This document shows, piece by piece, positions 37,777 to 49,868 of a stretch of 64,000 bases of DNA; position 1 is the stretch's first letter; each line of letters starts with the position of its first letter. The notes under the pieces are model-generated. The model worked only from the letters and a program-made list of their open reading frames with translations, ran no database searches and had not been told where the DNA came from. This DNA comes from Taxillus chinensis (taxonomy: Eukaryota; Streptophyta; Magnoliopsida; Santalales; Loranthaceae), in assembly GCA_023512835.1 (NCBI GenBank), contig CM042090.1, positions 21,294,148-21,358,147 on the forward strand, written 5' to 3'. A program made the position numbers and the translations under genes.

Positions 37777-38924
37777 GATTCCAATGTATGTCCGCAGAGT
37801 AGTAGTCAGTAACGTACCTAAACTCCAAAAGCAGTCCTCAACCTTGATAGGCTTGAAGAGCTCGCCCTGCATGCGGTTCAACATAAATAATGGGTTGACA
37901 GGGAATTAGCAAACCCAGAAAAAGTAAAGAACACGAGAGGGATAATGATTCAACAAATTGTGTTAACAAAACAAATGATGAACGGCTACTTACATCAATT
38001 ATGGGAGGCTGACCCTTCAGTCCAACTTTAAGTTTATTTTTCTTTATGTCGCACACAATGAACCTTGACTTGGTTCCAGCAGGGACAGGAACGGTTACAG
38101 TGACCTCTTGTAAGCTTTGTCCCCAGGAATAGTTCTCTAGATCAAGGCCGTTCCCTTTGTTTGGAACTGTTTAAAGTATTTAAATAGATTTGGCAACAAC
38201 AATACTAATGTCAGTGGATAACAGAATTGAATTAACCGTATTAAAATTTCTTAAGAATGTAATATCCGTATTAATTGTAAGGGAAACGAAAATAAAAGAG
38301 GAAACTATTCTTAGAGTGTTGGCCTTAGATATATAGTTTCGCAGGATTAACACATAGTTTTGTTTAAAAACTGTAAGTTCATCAAAATAATCGATTTTAA
38401 TATGCTTTTCAAAAAGGCAAGATCGCTGATCAACGATTAGTCACGTAATGAAATTACGAACCCAGTAAGTACACCGCTACATATTCTCATTAGATGCTTG
38501 CAATTACTTTGGAATGTACAGGTTTCCACATCAGTTTCATGGAATCTATGAAGACTTTAAAGCATTTAAGAAGGTTTATAAATACATTCCACCCACGAAA
38601 ACATTACGCGCGGGAGATAATATGGTAAATATTAACTGTCATTTAGAATAGTTTCCCAGCAAACAAAAAGAACCGTCGAAGCTGCGAGACGAGTAATATC
38701 TCTGCGTTCAGAACCTAATAAACAAAGACAGACCACAAGAAAGATTGTAAAGTAGGAAAAGTGTTTGATCATGGAGAGAGATTAAAACCTTTGTTGTCGT
38801 TCTGTTTCTGTTCCTTGACCTCCCCATGTTTCTGCTCCGTGATACCCCTTTGATCGATTTGCGTCTGTTTCTGTTTCTGTTTCTGTCCCTGGTCCTCTTC
38901 CTGGTAATCTGAGATTTTTGCCAT
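36956..38924 (-). CDS. BOBBER-like NudC/CS-domain co-chaperone, short form
   Basis: NudC-family protein with a p23/HSP20-like CS domain; Arabidopsis BOBBER1 is a non-canonical small heat-shock chaperone needed for development. Exons high to low: 38924-38789, 38166-37994, 37866-37818, 37489-37323, 37202-37119, 37012-36956. They total 666 nt, 221 aa, and all phases close. The CS core runs from about 55 (LENYSWGQSLQEVTVTVPVP) to about 139 (DQMDWWKYL). It is followed by KGEPEIDTQRVEPESSKL and a helical tail with MGLPTSDQIQNQDML, all strongly BOBBER-like. BOBBER1 is about 300 aa with an N-terminal NudC dimerisation region. Here that is replaced by a 45-residue Gln/Lys-rich stretch. The tail ends HPEMRAKLAQSEMGAKFA. 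Either a divergent paralogue or a truncated copy; the reading frame itself is intact. Confidence 0.9.
37743..37772. repeat. (TA)n microsatellite in BOBBER-like intron
   Basis: About 30 bases of perfect TA repeat between exons 3 and 4. Confidence 0.9.
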
Positions 38925-39908
38925 GTCTTCTAGCTTGGTGCGTGTGAGGGAGATTTGAAAACGGAGGCTTTGAGAAGAACGGAGGTTAAAGAAGCTGCTG
39001 GCTTAGGGGCTTTGTATGGCCCAGAACACCTGCAAAAGGAAAAAGAAAAAAGAAAAAACAGGAAACTCTGAAGCCTCTATCTGGAGTCTGGGGTAACTAA
39101 CTATGAAAAAAAAAAAAAAAAAAAAGGCAATTGCTCGACAAGATGACATGGAGTAAAAAACTCTCGACAACACGAGACATCAAGCAAAAAATATTCATCG
39201 ACATCGAGCAAAGCAGTATAGCAAAGGATATTTAATCAAAACGATGCAGCGTTGGCCGTTTTTATACAAACGGTATCGTTTTGATCTATCTATTCCGGAG
39301 GATCCTACTTCGTGATTTTCTTATTTATATTTGATGTGATAGTTTTATCCTAATATTTTTATTATATAAGATATTTTTATATAATAAATTTTATAAATAA
39401 ACTATAGCACAGTAATTTTAACCATAATACAATTTTTACATAAAATTATATCAAATAAAATATAATGACGATTAACATTATAACTGCTTGAGTAGTTTGA
39501 AGAAGTGAATTCATTATTCAAATGAATTTTCTCTTAAAAATAAGCATTTTAAATATTAAATTTTTAATTTTTATAAAAATTGAAAATAGATAGAATTTCA
39601 TTTAATCAAAATATAATAGAAGAGTCTGTATAATATTAAATTATAGATGTAGAGAGCTTGACGAAAAAACTATAAACGCTTTCCCAACACACCTCTGCCT
39701 TGGAAAGGATTTGTTACGCGCGATATGCCGACTGCTTACTACTAGGTTTCGTGGGTCCCGTAGAGCTGGCAATCCAAAAACGTATCGCCCACTTCCAACA
39801 ATCCGGCCTGAACCTTTTAGGCTCTGAAGGCAGAAACACAATAGATAATAGAGAGACTGATTTATAATGGGAATTGAATAGACTAGTAACTAAAAAAATC
39901 CTTTTTAA
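38925..39908. other. Intergenic, no gene seen
   Basis: BOBBER-like leader (to about 39030), an A-run at 39104-39125, then AT-rich DNA. At 39640-39850 two short minus-strand frames are open but neither gives a known protein. Confidence 0.45.
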
Positions 39909-40079
39909 CTTTTGCTCCGGAGAAGACGAATTCTCGAACATGAACCGCGCGGCGACGATTTGCTCCGTCTCGGGGCTTGACGGCCGAACATGGAGAGAGC
40001 CCTGGTCGTCGAAGTTGGCGAAGTACGAACTCGGCGCGGATCGGTAACGCGTCAGACCACCCGAGCCGAGTTCAAAGAA
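39909..40079 (-). pseudogene. Fragment of a bHLH122-like transcription factor N-terminus
   Basis: The minus strand carries an open segment with SGGLTRYRSAPSSYFANF then RPSSPETEQIVAARF. This matches the conserved N-terminal motifs of the plant bHLH122/128/130 group (R-SAPSSYF and PTSPETE). It is GC-rich like a real exon. No ATG precedes it in frame, the flanking DNA is AT-rich, and no basic helix-loop-helix region is found downstream. I read it as a decayed, truncated copy. A real gene with distant exons cannot be fully excluded. Confidence 0.55.
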
Positions 40080-40179
40080 AGTGGTGTCGGTGGTGCAGAG
40101 AAAGTGACGAGACAGAGGAAAAGAGCGTCTGCGGCGGAAATGACTTGTGATGTGAAAAAAATAATAATATTAAAATGAT

Positions 40180-43100
40180 AAAAAAAATAAGAAAAAATAA
40201 TTTCTTCCTGGTAATATAATCTTTTCATGATAATTTTAATTTCTTTAATGTTTTCATATCAAACATCAAACACGAAAAAAAAAATCTTATTTATTTTATT
40301 TATTTTTCACATTTCAAATATGCCATAACCTTCGGTTTCATCAAATTAAGGTATGGCCTGATCATATGTAATTGGATGTGAGATAAAAAGGAGAGATTTT
40401 GAAATAATTTGTCTCAAGGTCGTTAATTAAGAAAAAAACTTAATTTGAGGTGTCATCCTGCTTTATTTTAAACTGCATTGAAATGATTGCGAGAATCTCT
40501 ACAAAATTTTCAATGGTTTCGTGTGCAAGTTATATACACTTTAAAATCTCAATATAAGACTTTGTTTTTGTCGCTATATATGTTTTTCAATATAAGCCTA
40601 TGTTGAACTCCATGAAACAGCCGAATTTAATATTGCTGCGTCACAGAAAAGTGCCAAACTTAGTTAACCGTCAACATATATCATATCATCACAAGCGTGA
40701 CAGGCATGCCATGAACAAAATTAAAACAATGATCTGAACGGTGAAGAAATTAACTTATATACTTCCGTGCTTCATTTTGTCATCAATCTTCATTCCTTTG
40801 TGCATATTATAATTTCGGCGCCGTATGTTTGAGTTTCAACGACTAATCAAATTTGAAACAAAAAAAAAAAGCAGTCACTTCAATCAAATTTATATGATGA
40901 TCATATATACCCGATAAAAACGAGGTTTAATTATCAGAGTGGATGGTGACTGCAAATAGATTTTTTTTTTTCAATCCTTAACTTAGGCTTAGAAATCATA
41001 AATAATGCTATCATCAGTTGCCTAGGCCACCTGCTACAAAGAAAATGGGGAAAAAAAAAACTTTTTAGCTTGTTTATATAAATAATAAAGCTCCATAATC
41101 TATTTACCGCTAATAAAATTGATGATATTCACGTAAAAAAAAAATCATGGTCCCACCAAAAATGAAAGGGTGACATTGCCATAGGGGTAGTTGATTTTAT
41201 TTGTTCATCGTCTTTCTTCTTCCATGGCAAGGGTATAAGTTAGAAACTTTATGGCCGTCCCATGGTGCGGGGAAGAAGGTATGATATATTAGGGTAGCGA
41301 ATTGGCTTGTAACGTAAACTGTTTTTGAGAATGAAATGCTGGATTTGACACCTCTTATCTTCGATTGGAAACTAATTTCATCAAATCCTTTTTTGAAAGC
41401 TACTTGACATATGGTGAAAATTTCAATTCTGTCTCTGTTCTAAAGGACTATTTAAGTAAATTTTACTGTTTTGAGATATAAATATTAATTTAATGATATA
41501 ATTAATGATTAAAAGAATATATCGTGATATATGTTTCTATCAAAAGAAAAAATAATTTAAATATATAAATTTTAAAAAATAATTAAATAATTAGTGTGAA
41601 TGCCCCAACCGTTTTTCTTTTTAGCAAAAAACATGGCCAATAAACCAAAAGCCATTCAAGCTCAGATTTAAACGGGCCTGATTTTGGATGGCCTAAGTCC
41701 ACGAGCCATGAATCCGTTTAGGACCCTAATAATGATATATTTATCATTTTTTTAAAAAAAGTTTGTAGAAAGACAAAGCTTTAATGATTCCATAATAGGG
41801 TATGCGTGAATTTAGTGATTACTTTTAAAAATGATAGATTTAGGTGAATTTAAAATTATTTAATTTTAAAATTATATTTTTAAAAGTAGGTGAGTTTTAA
41901 CAAATATTTTTAATTATTTTTAATTTTTAAAATTGAATTATTTTTGGAAAGTTTCAAATATTTTTAAAAATTGTTCTCTATTTTATTACTCGGTCATGAT
42001 AAGACACCAAAAATGGAAGATTTATAGACAAAATAAATTTGAATTACTAATTGGAAACAGGGATCTATATTAATCGATGGAAAAAACTGTTGGTACGGAG
42101 ACAAAAGTTCTAAATTTTATCAATGTTAAAAGGCAAGGATCTATACATACATGTATAGAGAGGGAGTGTGTATTTTACTATAATGAGAATGCCAGATGAA
42201 TTTTTTATCATAAGAACGTTAATTTAGATTATTAAATTTTATAGCTAACAGTCTAATAATTTAGATTATTATTTAACTGTAGTTTCATTACGATTAAATT
42301 TACTACAATTAAATAAAAATTCAAATTGAGAATTAATTTTAAATAATTACTTAGTACCCAATTAATCCTAACCAACGCCTATGCGCCCCTAAATTGTTAA
42401 CCATAAAACCAAGAATGGAATCAAGAGTCGCCGACAAAAAATCAAACAGAAAAGGAATCATAATAATTGAGCGAGAGAGACAACGAATCTGATTGACAAA
42501 TTAATTAGACCCAAAACAAAACAAAGCTGTCGTCTTTTCCACATTTTATTATTGTTCGTGGGTGGCCGGTGGGTGAGACTGAGATGAATGCATACTCATT
42601 AATTTTAACTTCGATATTTCCAGTTCAGTTTGATGAATGGATTTGCGGGTCTGCGCGTCACCCTCTTTTTGTTTTTTTTCCATACCTAAATTATTTGTTT
42701 AAACCTGATTTAAGGTAATAGTTTAGTAAGTTAAAGATAAACTTATAGTCATTATTTCAAACACACCAAAAATATATTCATAAACATACAAATATATAAA
42801 TATATGGAATCTGTTTTTTTTTAAACTTGTAAATAAATATTTTAATATTTCTAATATATAGTTTGATTTTACATGGTATATTTATTTATTTATGAAAAAA
42901 CACATTAAATAGACTATTTTGAAATTTTATAAGATTTTAAATTTATTAGTATTATTATTATTATTATTTAATAACTGAAATAAATTAGAATTCATGTGCG
43001 GTGCTAAATTACATGTCATTTTCACCTACAAATCCATGGACCCACGAGTTATTTTGTCACCTCTCTACTTACTACTTAAAAGAAAAAAGAAATACAAAAT

Positions 43101-44860
43101 TAAATGTATAAAGTTCAAACTAAAGATATCCCGAATAAATAAATAAATATATAAATAAAAAGCAAGGGCGGTACTCAATGCATGTGATGTGGCAACTCCG
43201 GTGTGCCGCCATAACAATGCTCCTTACTTTCGCGTGCCACAATTAGCAACAACGCAATCTGTGGATCAAATCATGTTAATATTATTACACGAGCCACGAG
43301 ACCACAACATGGAAAAAAAAAAAATCCATTCTGTACCAAAGAAGTACTTAAGCGTGTACCTTTTACATATTTTTTTTAAAAAAATAAAACCTGAACCATG
43401 TTTTTAAAGTACTTAAACCTTGATTCAGCAGTGGCACAATACAATGTATCGTCTCTTTCTTTGGTGGGCAAGTAAAATAGATCGAAAGAAAGAAACTATA
43501 GCCGGCCAACTATGACTTTACGTGTATAAAAATTTCCCACATTGTAGCGTAGAAGTGGCTTGCGCGCTGGGCAATGATTGAAATAGCAAGATCTGACCCT
43601 AAACCGGTACCATATTGCATACAAGTGAATGAGTCTTGATTCATTCAAGAGCAAAACAATACTGATCAGCATTATAATCAGGAAAGATATTAAGTGGCAA
43701 TTCATGCCAGATCTAGGCTATTCATTGTTTGAGCCTGGGCTTAGCCCTGGGTGATATGTATGATGATCATCATGACAGATTCGCAAGCCCAAACAACTCC
43801 AATAAATGGTTGGGATGACACAATAAACAACATTTATTATCAAATAGCATGCGCTGGAAGGCAAAATCATAATAATAAATATACTTTTCCCCGTGTTTAT
43901 AGGCATCTGAAAGAGTTTGTAGGTACCTGGTTCAAGAAATGACACCCATTTGAATATGGTCTATTGGTATCCTCATATATACCACCGGCACTGCTACAAC
44001 CAGCAGGTCCCCTATAACACATATAATACGTTGCTGTAAATTATAGACTTGATATTAAACAAAACCAAATTAAATACTACCCCCTTTCCCAAACCTGCAA
44101 TCGGTTTTGATTAAAACAGCCGCATCGCTTTTGGTTTTTGTTGTAGCTTGTTTGAACAACATCATCATCACCTCTTTTTAGGCGCATACCAAGTGTTATA
44201 ATTTTCTGGGTACACTTTTTGTTTTGTTTTGTGGGGATTTCGGAACTCTTTTTAAGATGTTTTGTGTTAAGTGAATTTCAATACAAAATATATACCACTC
44301 TATCAAAGTTTCGTCGTATAGGATGATGTTTATACATGTTTATACATATATATATATAGCGCTGCTAGCCCTCAAAGTTTCAAACCAGAGTCGTTGGGTA
44401 GATTGGGTAGCCATCTGTGATCTGTGATGTCCAATCAAAATACAATAAAATAAACCCATTTTGTTTTATTTTGGCATTGTGATGCGATTCTACCCTGTTC
44501 TCTGTTGCGGTCAAGGAGGAGAATGAATGAATGACCCACCAGCCCCCACAAAAAGGTAGATCAGAATAAATGCAAAAGTTCAAATTTAACCAACAAATTC
44601 ACAGCTGCGCTGCGTTCCATTTCCATGTAGTAACTCTAGTATATTTATTAACGAGGGGGGGCAAGGCAAGGGTAAACAAACACCCATCACAGTGACACAC
44701 ACACCCACCAAAACAGCGCGGTTTTGGTAGACCTTGGCTGTAGCTTTTAAGGTTTGTACAGCACAACAACCCAGGACGCCCACGCACACACCCTCCCAGC
44801 GCGCCCCCTCCGTCCGCCAGTTGGCCTCGGCCAGCTCATTCAACTACTCAAAACCAAAAC
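40180..44860. other. AT-rich intergenic, no gene seen
   Basis: About 4.7 kb without a convincing protein frame. A patch at 43500-44000 is less AT-rich but has stops in all frames. The right end (44580-44860) becomes CA- and C-rich, heading into the ULT1 upstream region. Confidence 0.5.
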
Positions 44861-45239
44861 CCATATAGTTTCTCTCTCTACACGCACGCGCTCGCTCGCT
44901 CACTCACTGACAAGGATTCACACACACACACACACACACACTCTCTCTCTCTCTCTACACCGAGTTGTTTTTGTTGTCAACGTTTTCTCCACCAGATACA
45001 TCGGAGCAGCACGTCTTGGAGATGCGTGCGCGCTGTGATTTCCCTCCTCAACGCCTTTTTCTGGGCCTTTTGCTCTGCACACACATCATATTATTATAGG
45101 TCATATTATAGGCCTCTAGCCTTCCCCTCACCATTCATTCATTCGCCCCATTCATACAATAACATCATTCATATGTGACGTGACTCCCTACAATTTTGAT
45201 CTCTCTCTCTCCCTCTCTCCCTCTCTCCCTCTCTCTCTA

Positions 45240-45296
<57 letters not shown>

Positions 45297-45399
45297 CCCC
45301 TCCCTTGGGATCAGAGGGTTTAAATTTTTCTCCTCTCTTGTTTTCCCTTTCTCTCTCTCGCTTGTGGGGTTAGAAGAAAGAGAGAGAGAGAGAGAGAGG
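44861..45399 (+). promoter_or_regulatory. ULT1 promoter/5' leader region
   Basis: Rich in CA and CT repeats (44920-44957 and 45200-45260) and a TA repeat (45258-45288), ending in a GA repeat directly at the start codon. ATG-TGA at 45173-45178 would be a minimal start-stop uORF if it is inside the transcript. The transcription start is not determined. Confidence 0.4.
45200..45296. repeat. Compound microsatellite (TC)n(TA)n(CA)n upstream of ULT1
   Basis: About 58 bases of imperfect TC/CCTC repeat, about 30 bases of TA repeat and a short CA run, about 100 bases before the ULT1 start codon. Confidence 0.9.
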
Positions 45400-48300
45400 A
45401 TGGAGAATGGGAACGGGGGAGGGGTGGTGGTATTCAGCGATGAGGAGTTGGGAGACATGAGTGGGGTCAAAAGAGGGGGGGACTATGTGGAGGTCACGTG
45501 TGGGTGTACCAGCCATCGTTACGGTGACGCCGTTGGTAGGCTTAGGGTTTCTCTCGCCGGCATCCTTCAAATCAGCTGCGAGTGCACTCCTGGTTGCCAG
45601 GAAGGTCTCTCCTCTCTCTTCTCTCTTCTCTCTTCTCTCTTCTTCGTCTCTCTCTCTTTCTCTCTCTTGCATGTTGAATGCAGATGGGTTCAGTTCACGA
45701 TCGATTTGGGTCTGTTACTTTTGGTCAGATTGGGATGAGACATGTACTTCCTTCGATTCTACTCTCTGGGTCTCATGGGTTTCTCGACTTTTGTTCTTGT
45801 TTTTATGTTTTTTGTACTACACACTTTAGGTGTATGTTGATATGCCGATGTGAAAAGGCGTTATTTTTATTACTATTTTATTGTTTTGTTGGGTTTGGTT
45901 TGGTGCATTGAGACAATGCAGGTTTGGTTTGGTTTTGTTTTACTCTTCTTCTTTGTGGTGGTTGTTTTGTGTATGGATGGAGGATTGAAGGGTGGGTTTT
46001 TGTTTGTGATGAGAACAGCGGTTCTTAAAGTGGGTTTGGGTGGCTGATACCCACTACATACGGAGTTCTGTTCTTCCGTATCCATTTGCATTGCCTGTGA
46101 CCTTTCTGTTCATGATGGCCTTTCTTCTTTAGTATGTTAGTGCTTCTCATTTCTCAACATCAATGTGGTTGATGACATCTGTGTCCTTTCTTGGTTTACT
46201 AATTCTTGTCTTGTGAATGCTTCCTTGCAGAAATAAATTCTCAAGCTTGTGTTGCCATGATGAACCTTGTATAATATTTCTAATTACACGCTTGCTTTTC
46301 TGTTGTTAATATGCCATAATTAAGCGTGGCTTCCAGGCGGTTTCAAGGTTAAAGGTCATCTCTCATGACAATTGTTGGATGCATGCCGAAAAAGTGTGAT
46401 CTAGTTTACATAATTACGTGCATCCCATCTGCAACTGCTCAAATGAAAGGTCTGCAGGCGTTGGGAGTAAACTGCATATAGTGGATAATAAATCGAAACT
46501 TTAAGTTCAATAAGAATGCTGACGCTGTGATATTTTATTTCATAGTTGGCTTGGATGATGATGAGGGACAAAAAAATAAAAACATTTTGGACAGTTCTTC
46601 AGACCTCTGAAGTTACTCCTTCAATGGATCCTTAAAATCTGCCATGAGAATATTAAATAAACTCTGTATATGTATTCCTTTTGCTTGATCTTTCAAATAT
46701 TGTTTAAGGATTGTATGTTTTGATTGACATGATATTTGCAGTAAGTCCCATTGAATGATAGCTTATGTTATTCAGCCCTGCTGTCAAAAATAAGTTATAG
46801 TACTTCTCATTTCAACTTTCATTTGCTTCAATGTTTACCTTTGGTTTATAATTGATAATGCATCATCTCATAGCCCCTAATTGATCAATGTTTTTTGTTT
46901 GGTGATTAGATAAGTTGACTCCAGCAGCATTCGAGAAACATTCTGGAAGGGAAACTGCTAGAAAGTGGAAGAACAATATCTGGGTCATAGTAAATGGGGA
47001 GAAAGTTCCATTGATGAAGACTGTGTTGCTCAAATACTACAACCAGGTCTCCAAAACAGCTAACGGGTCCCACAAATCACATAATGGAAGAGTTTGCCAC
47101 CGGGATGAGTTTGTTCGCTGTTCTAGGTGTAGCAAGGAGCGTAGGTTCCGTCTCCGAACTAAAGAAGAATGTAGGGTCCACCACGATTCTTTGGCCGACC
47201 CAAATTGGAAGTGCTCTGATCTACCATATGACAGGTAGCCTTCCAGCCACCCTCTCTCTCTCTCTCTCAACCAAATAAATAACATGATCGTAAGAACTAA
47301 TCAGAAAAGATACTGAAGGGATTAAATGCATTTGTTTTTTATTTTTGAAAGATTATTACGCATTAGAATCTAAACTTTGGATACAGAAGGTTGTGAACAT
47401 TCTGTATATTTTATCTTTCCATTTTAGTGGAAGGAATTGAGGCATACATGATGCAATGATAATTTTTTCAGTCTGTAATTTTTGTGTTATCATATACCTA
47501 ATGCAGATAGCAATAATTTGTTGAATGTATTTCACTAGCTTCGTTTTTTCGTAAAATAATATATATTGATAAGTAGCATTCATTTGCTTTGATCTTTGGG
47601 AGTCCTGACTTGAAAGTTTATTCGTTGGCTGTACATTAAGGTTCAAATTAATGATTATGAATATATTCATACAAAATATTTGGGAGTCCTGACTTAAAAT
47701 TTTATTCATTGGCTGTACATTAAGGTTCAAATTAATGATTATGGATATATTCATGCAACATATTGTTTTGTGAACATTTTGTTTCCTGTTTTGTTCCAAA
47801 TCATTGAAATCGTGAGGATAATGTAAAAAACTGAGACCCTTAAGCAGAATTGATTGCAGCTATTTTGATTGGCTCTTAGTCACATATTATAATTCTCTTT
47901 TTGGTCACCTAATTTTTTACGAACATTTGAAGCTTCTAGAAAAGTTTCTCTTTTCTTTCAGCTGATTGGATGTATATATATATAACGTAACTGAATCTAC
48001 TCATTCTATTGTTATCATATGATAAATTATAAATATATATTATTAACGTGTGTTTTAAGTTTTTTTGAATGACAATGTATGGCATAATCAGAATAACTGA
48101 GATGGCTACGGCATCTAGATCATCTGATTTGAGAATTCATAAACAAAGTATAAAGTTTCCCTCCAGTTCTGCTCTCCATTCACCGTCACAACTTTTTCAA
48201 GCTTTCCATTGTTAAAAGATGGCAATATTTTCATGAGAGCGAATGTGTGGCCTGGCCCCAACACACTTTTGCACTCAATGAACTGCAAGGTTTTCCCTTT

Positions 48301-49121
48301 TGCCAAGACAGTTGCAAAGCATATTCCAGCGCCATAAATATGGAATTTTTCTTGAATATGTTAACTGGTGGAATGTTTTTAAGACGGATGTTTCCAGTGT
48401 ATATTTCAGATTTACGCCCGGATTTTTGTGGTGCATCACTTCAAGTTTTCAATTAATAAGGGTCTTATTTTTTCTCTAAATAAGAAAATTATTATCTTCT
48501 GCATTTGTCCCATTGCAGTCCTTTTCATTCAATTAGCAAAACTATCACTAGCATGGAACTTGTTGGTATTGCAGTCGATATGGTACGAGTGTATGTTGAG
48601 AAGTTTCAACCTCATACTGCATGATGTAGGTCTCTAGTAGGTCGTCTTACGCGTGTGCTAGCTCATTATAAAGGGTCCTCAATTTCTCATTCATCGAGGA
48701 AAAACATAGGGTTAGCGCAAACTTTGTGTCCTCTTAAAAGTTGTCTGTAGCGTGAGTGCATAAAGCTTGGTTACTAGGCCATTTTTTAAAAGTCTGTCTC
48801 GGTTCTCAATAACATCCATTATATTAGTTAAGTTTGTACATCATCTGAAGTTATCCAATCGTTATGTTTAATTAGTGTGGCAAAAACTAAGCTTGAAATT
48901 GATGGGTTGGATTTGAATATATTTTTCTCTCAATTTTTTGCTGCAGTATCGCTTGCGATGATGATGAGGAACGGGCTAGTCGGAGGGTGTACAGGGGTTG
49001 TTCCAGGTCTCCAACATGCAGGGGTTGTACTTCATGTGTGTGTTTTGGGTGTGAAATTTGTCGTTTCTCAGACTGTAGCTGCCAGACTTGCACTGATTTT
49101 ACGAGGAATGCAGCAAGTTGA
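45400..49121 (+). CDS. ULT1: ULTRAPETALA1 SAND-domain developmental regulator
   Basis: Trithorax-group factor that counters Polycomb repression at floral genes such as AGAMOUS and limits meristem size (known from Arabidopsis). Exons 45400-45604, 46910-47234, 48947-49121 total 705 nt, 234 aa (the Arabidopsis protein is 237). All phases close. The SAND-like region starts near GDYVEVTCGCTSHRYGDAV and continues through LTPAAFEKHSGRETARKWKN. A Cys-rich C-terminal B-box-like region carries CRGCTSCVCFGCEICRF and DCSCQTCTDF. The DDDEE acidic patch follows the second intron. The ATG directly follows a GA microsatellite. Intron 2 holds an 84-bp tandem duplication. I am confident of the family; ULT1 rather than ULT2 rests on similarity recalled from memory. 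Confidence 0.94.
47595..47762 (+). repeat. 84-bp tandem duplication in ULT1 intron 2
   Basis: Copies 47595-47678 and 47679-47762 are directly adjacent, start TTTGGGAGTCCTGACTT, and differ at about six positions. This indicates a fairly recent local duplication. Confidence 0.92.
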
Positions 49122-49555
49122 CTTCAAAAAATCCGAATCCCAATAGTCAGCATTTTGGGTGCACTTCCTTTCCATTGTCTTAAGTTCCTAATTTTACAAA
49201 AAAAAAAAAAAAGCTGAATTGCTTTCTTCATTCTGGACTCGGTTCCTAGTCTCCCAGTTCAATTTTTATCAAATTGATTGGTGAAGAACTTACAAATTTC
49301 TGGAATTTATTCTTAAATCTCTTTGATGCTTTTCATAGGCACCTGAATGATTGTCTATTTGTATTTGTATTTTTCATTTGTCTATTTATTTTATTTTATT
49401 TTTTTCTTTTAAATCTCTTTTTATGCTTTGAACAGCCACGCCAATGCCATTTTACACGGCACGCCAGTAAATTGTTTTACCTTGGTAGCAGAGTTGTAAA
49501 TATGAAATGATCAGATAAAAGTGGTAAGACACTGCCGTAAGAAACTTAGAATTTA
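49122..49555. other. ULT1 3' UTR and flank
   Basis: No coding signal; an A-run at 49198-49212 and T-rich sequence after it. Probably the ULT1 3' UTR in its left part. Confidence 0.5.
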
Positions 49556-49868
49556 GAGCATCCACGTCAATTTTGGTATTTTTATCCCTATTTTAGGGAT
49601 GAATAGTATTTAATTTGCTTATTTTTCAAAAACATCAAATATCTCATTCCCTATTTCTATCTACATTTATTACTTAATTTATTTTATATTATTTTTTCTC
49701 TCATCTTTTCATTTATTATCACCAATAAAAATATTATAAGTATAATAATACATATTAAAAAAATATAGAGAAAATATTTAGGGATGAATAGTAAATCCCT
49801 AAATATAGGGATTTACTATTCATTTCCTATTCCTATACTCTATTTTAGGGAACCTGATGTGAATGTAA
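49556..49868. mobile_element. MITE with GAGCATCCACGTCA-type ends
   Basis: Left end GAGCATCCACGTCA is an imperfect inverted match to the right end TGATGTGAATGTAA. Inside, GGGATGAATAGT recurs, and near the right end GGATGAATAGTAAATCCC faces its inverse to make a long hairpin. Non-coding, about 313 bp, typical of abundant plant MITEs. Confidence 0.65.

Noticed and set aside
43640..43830. Possible miRNA hairpin (GTTTGAGCCTGGGCTT facing AAGCCCAAAC)
   Set aside because: The complementarity is short and gapped and does not make a convincing precursor stem.
45196..45738. 180-codon frame spanning the ULT1 leader and exon 1
   Set aside because: It translates microsatellites, then overlaps ULT1 exon 1 and runs into intron 1; the ULT1 start at 45400 is supported by the family.
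48115..48456. Open frames on both strands in ULT1 intron 2
   Set aside because: Neither product resembles a known family, and the ULT1 exons flank them in phase.
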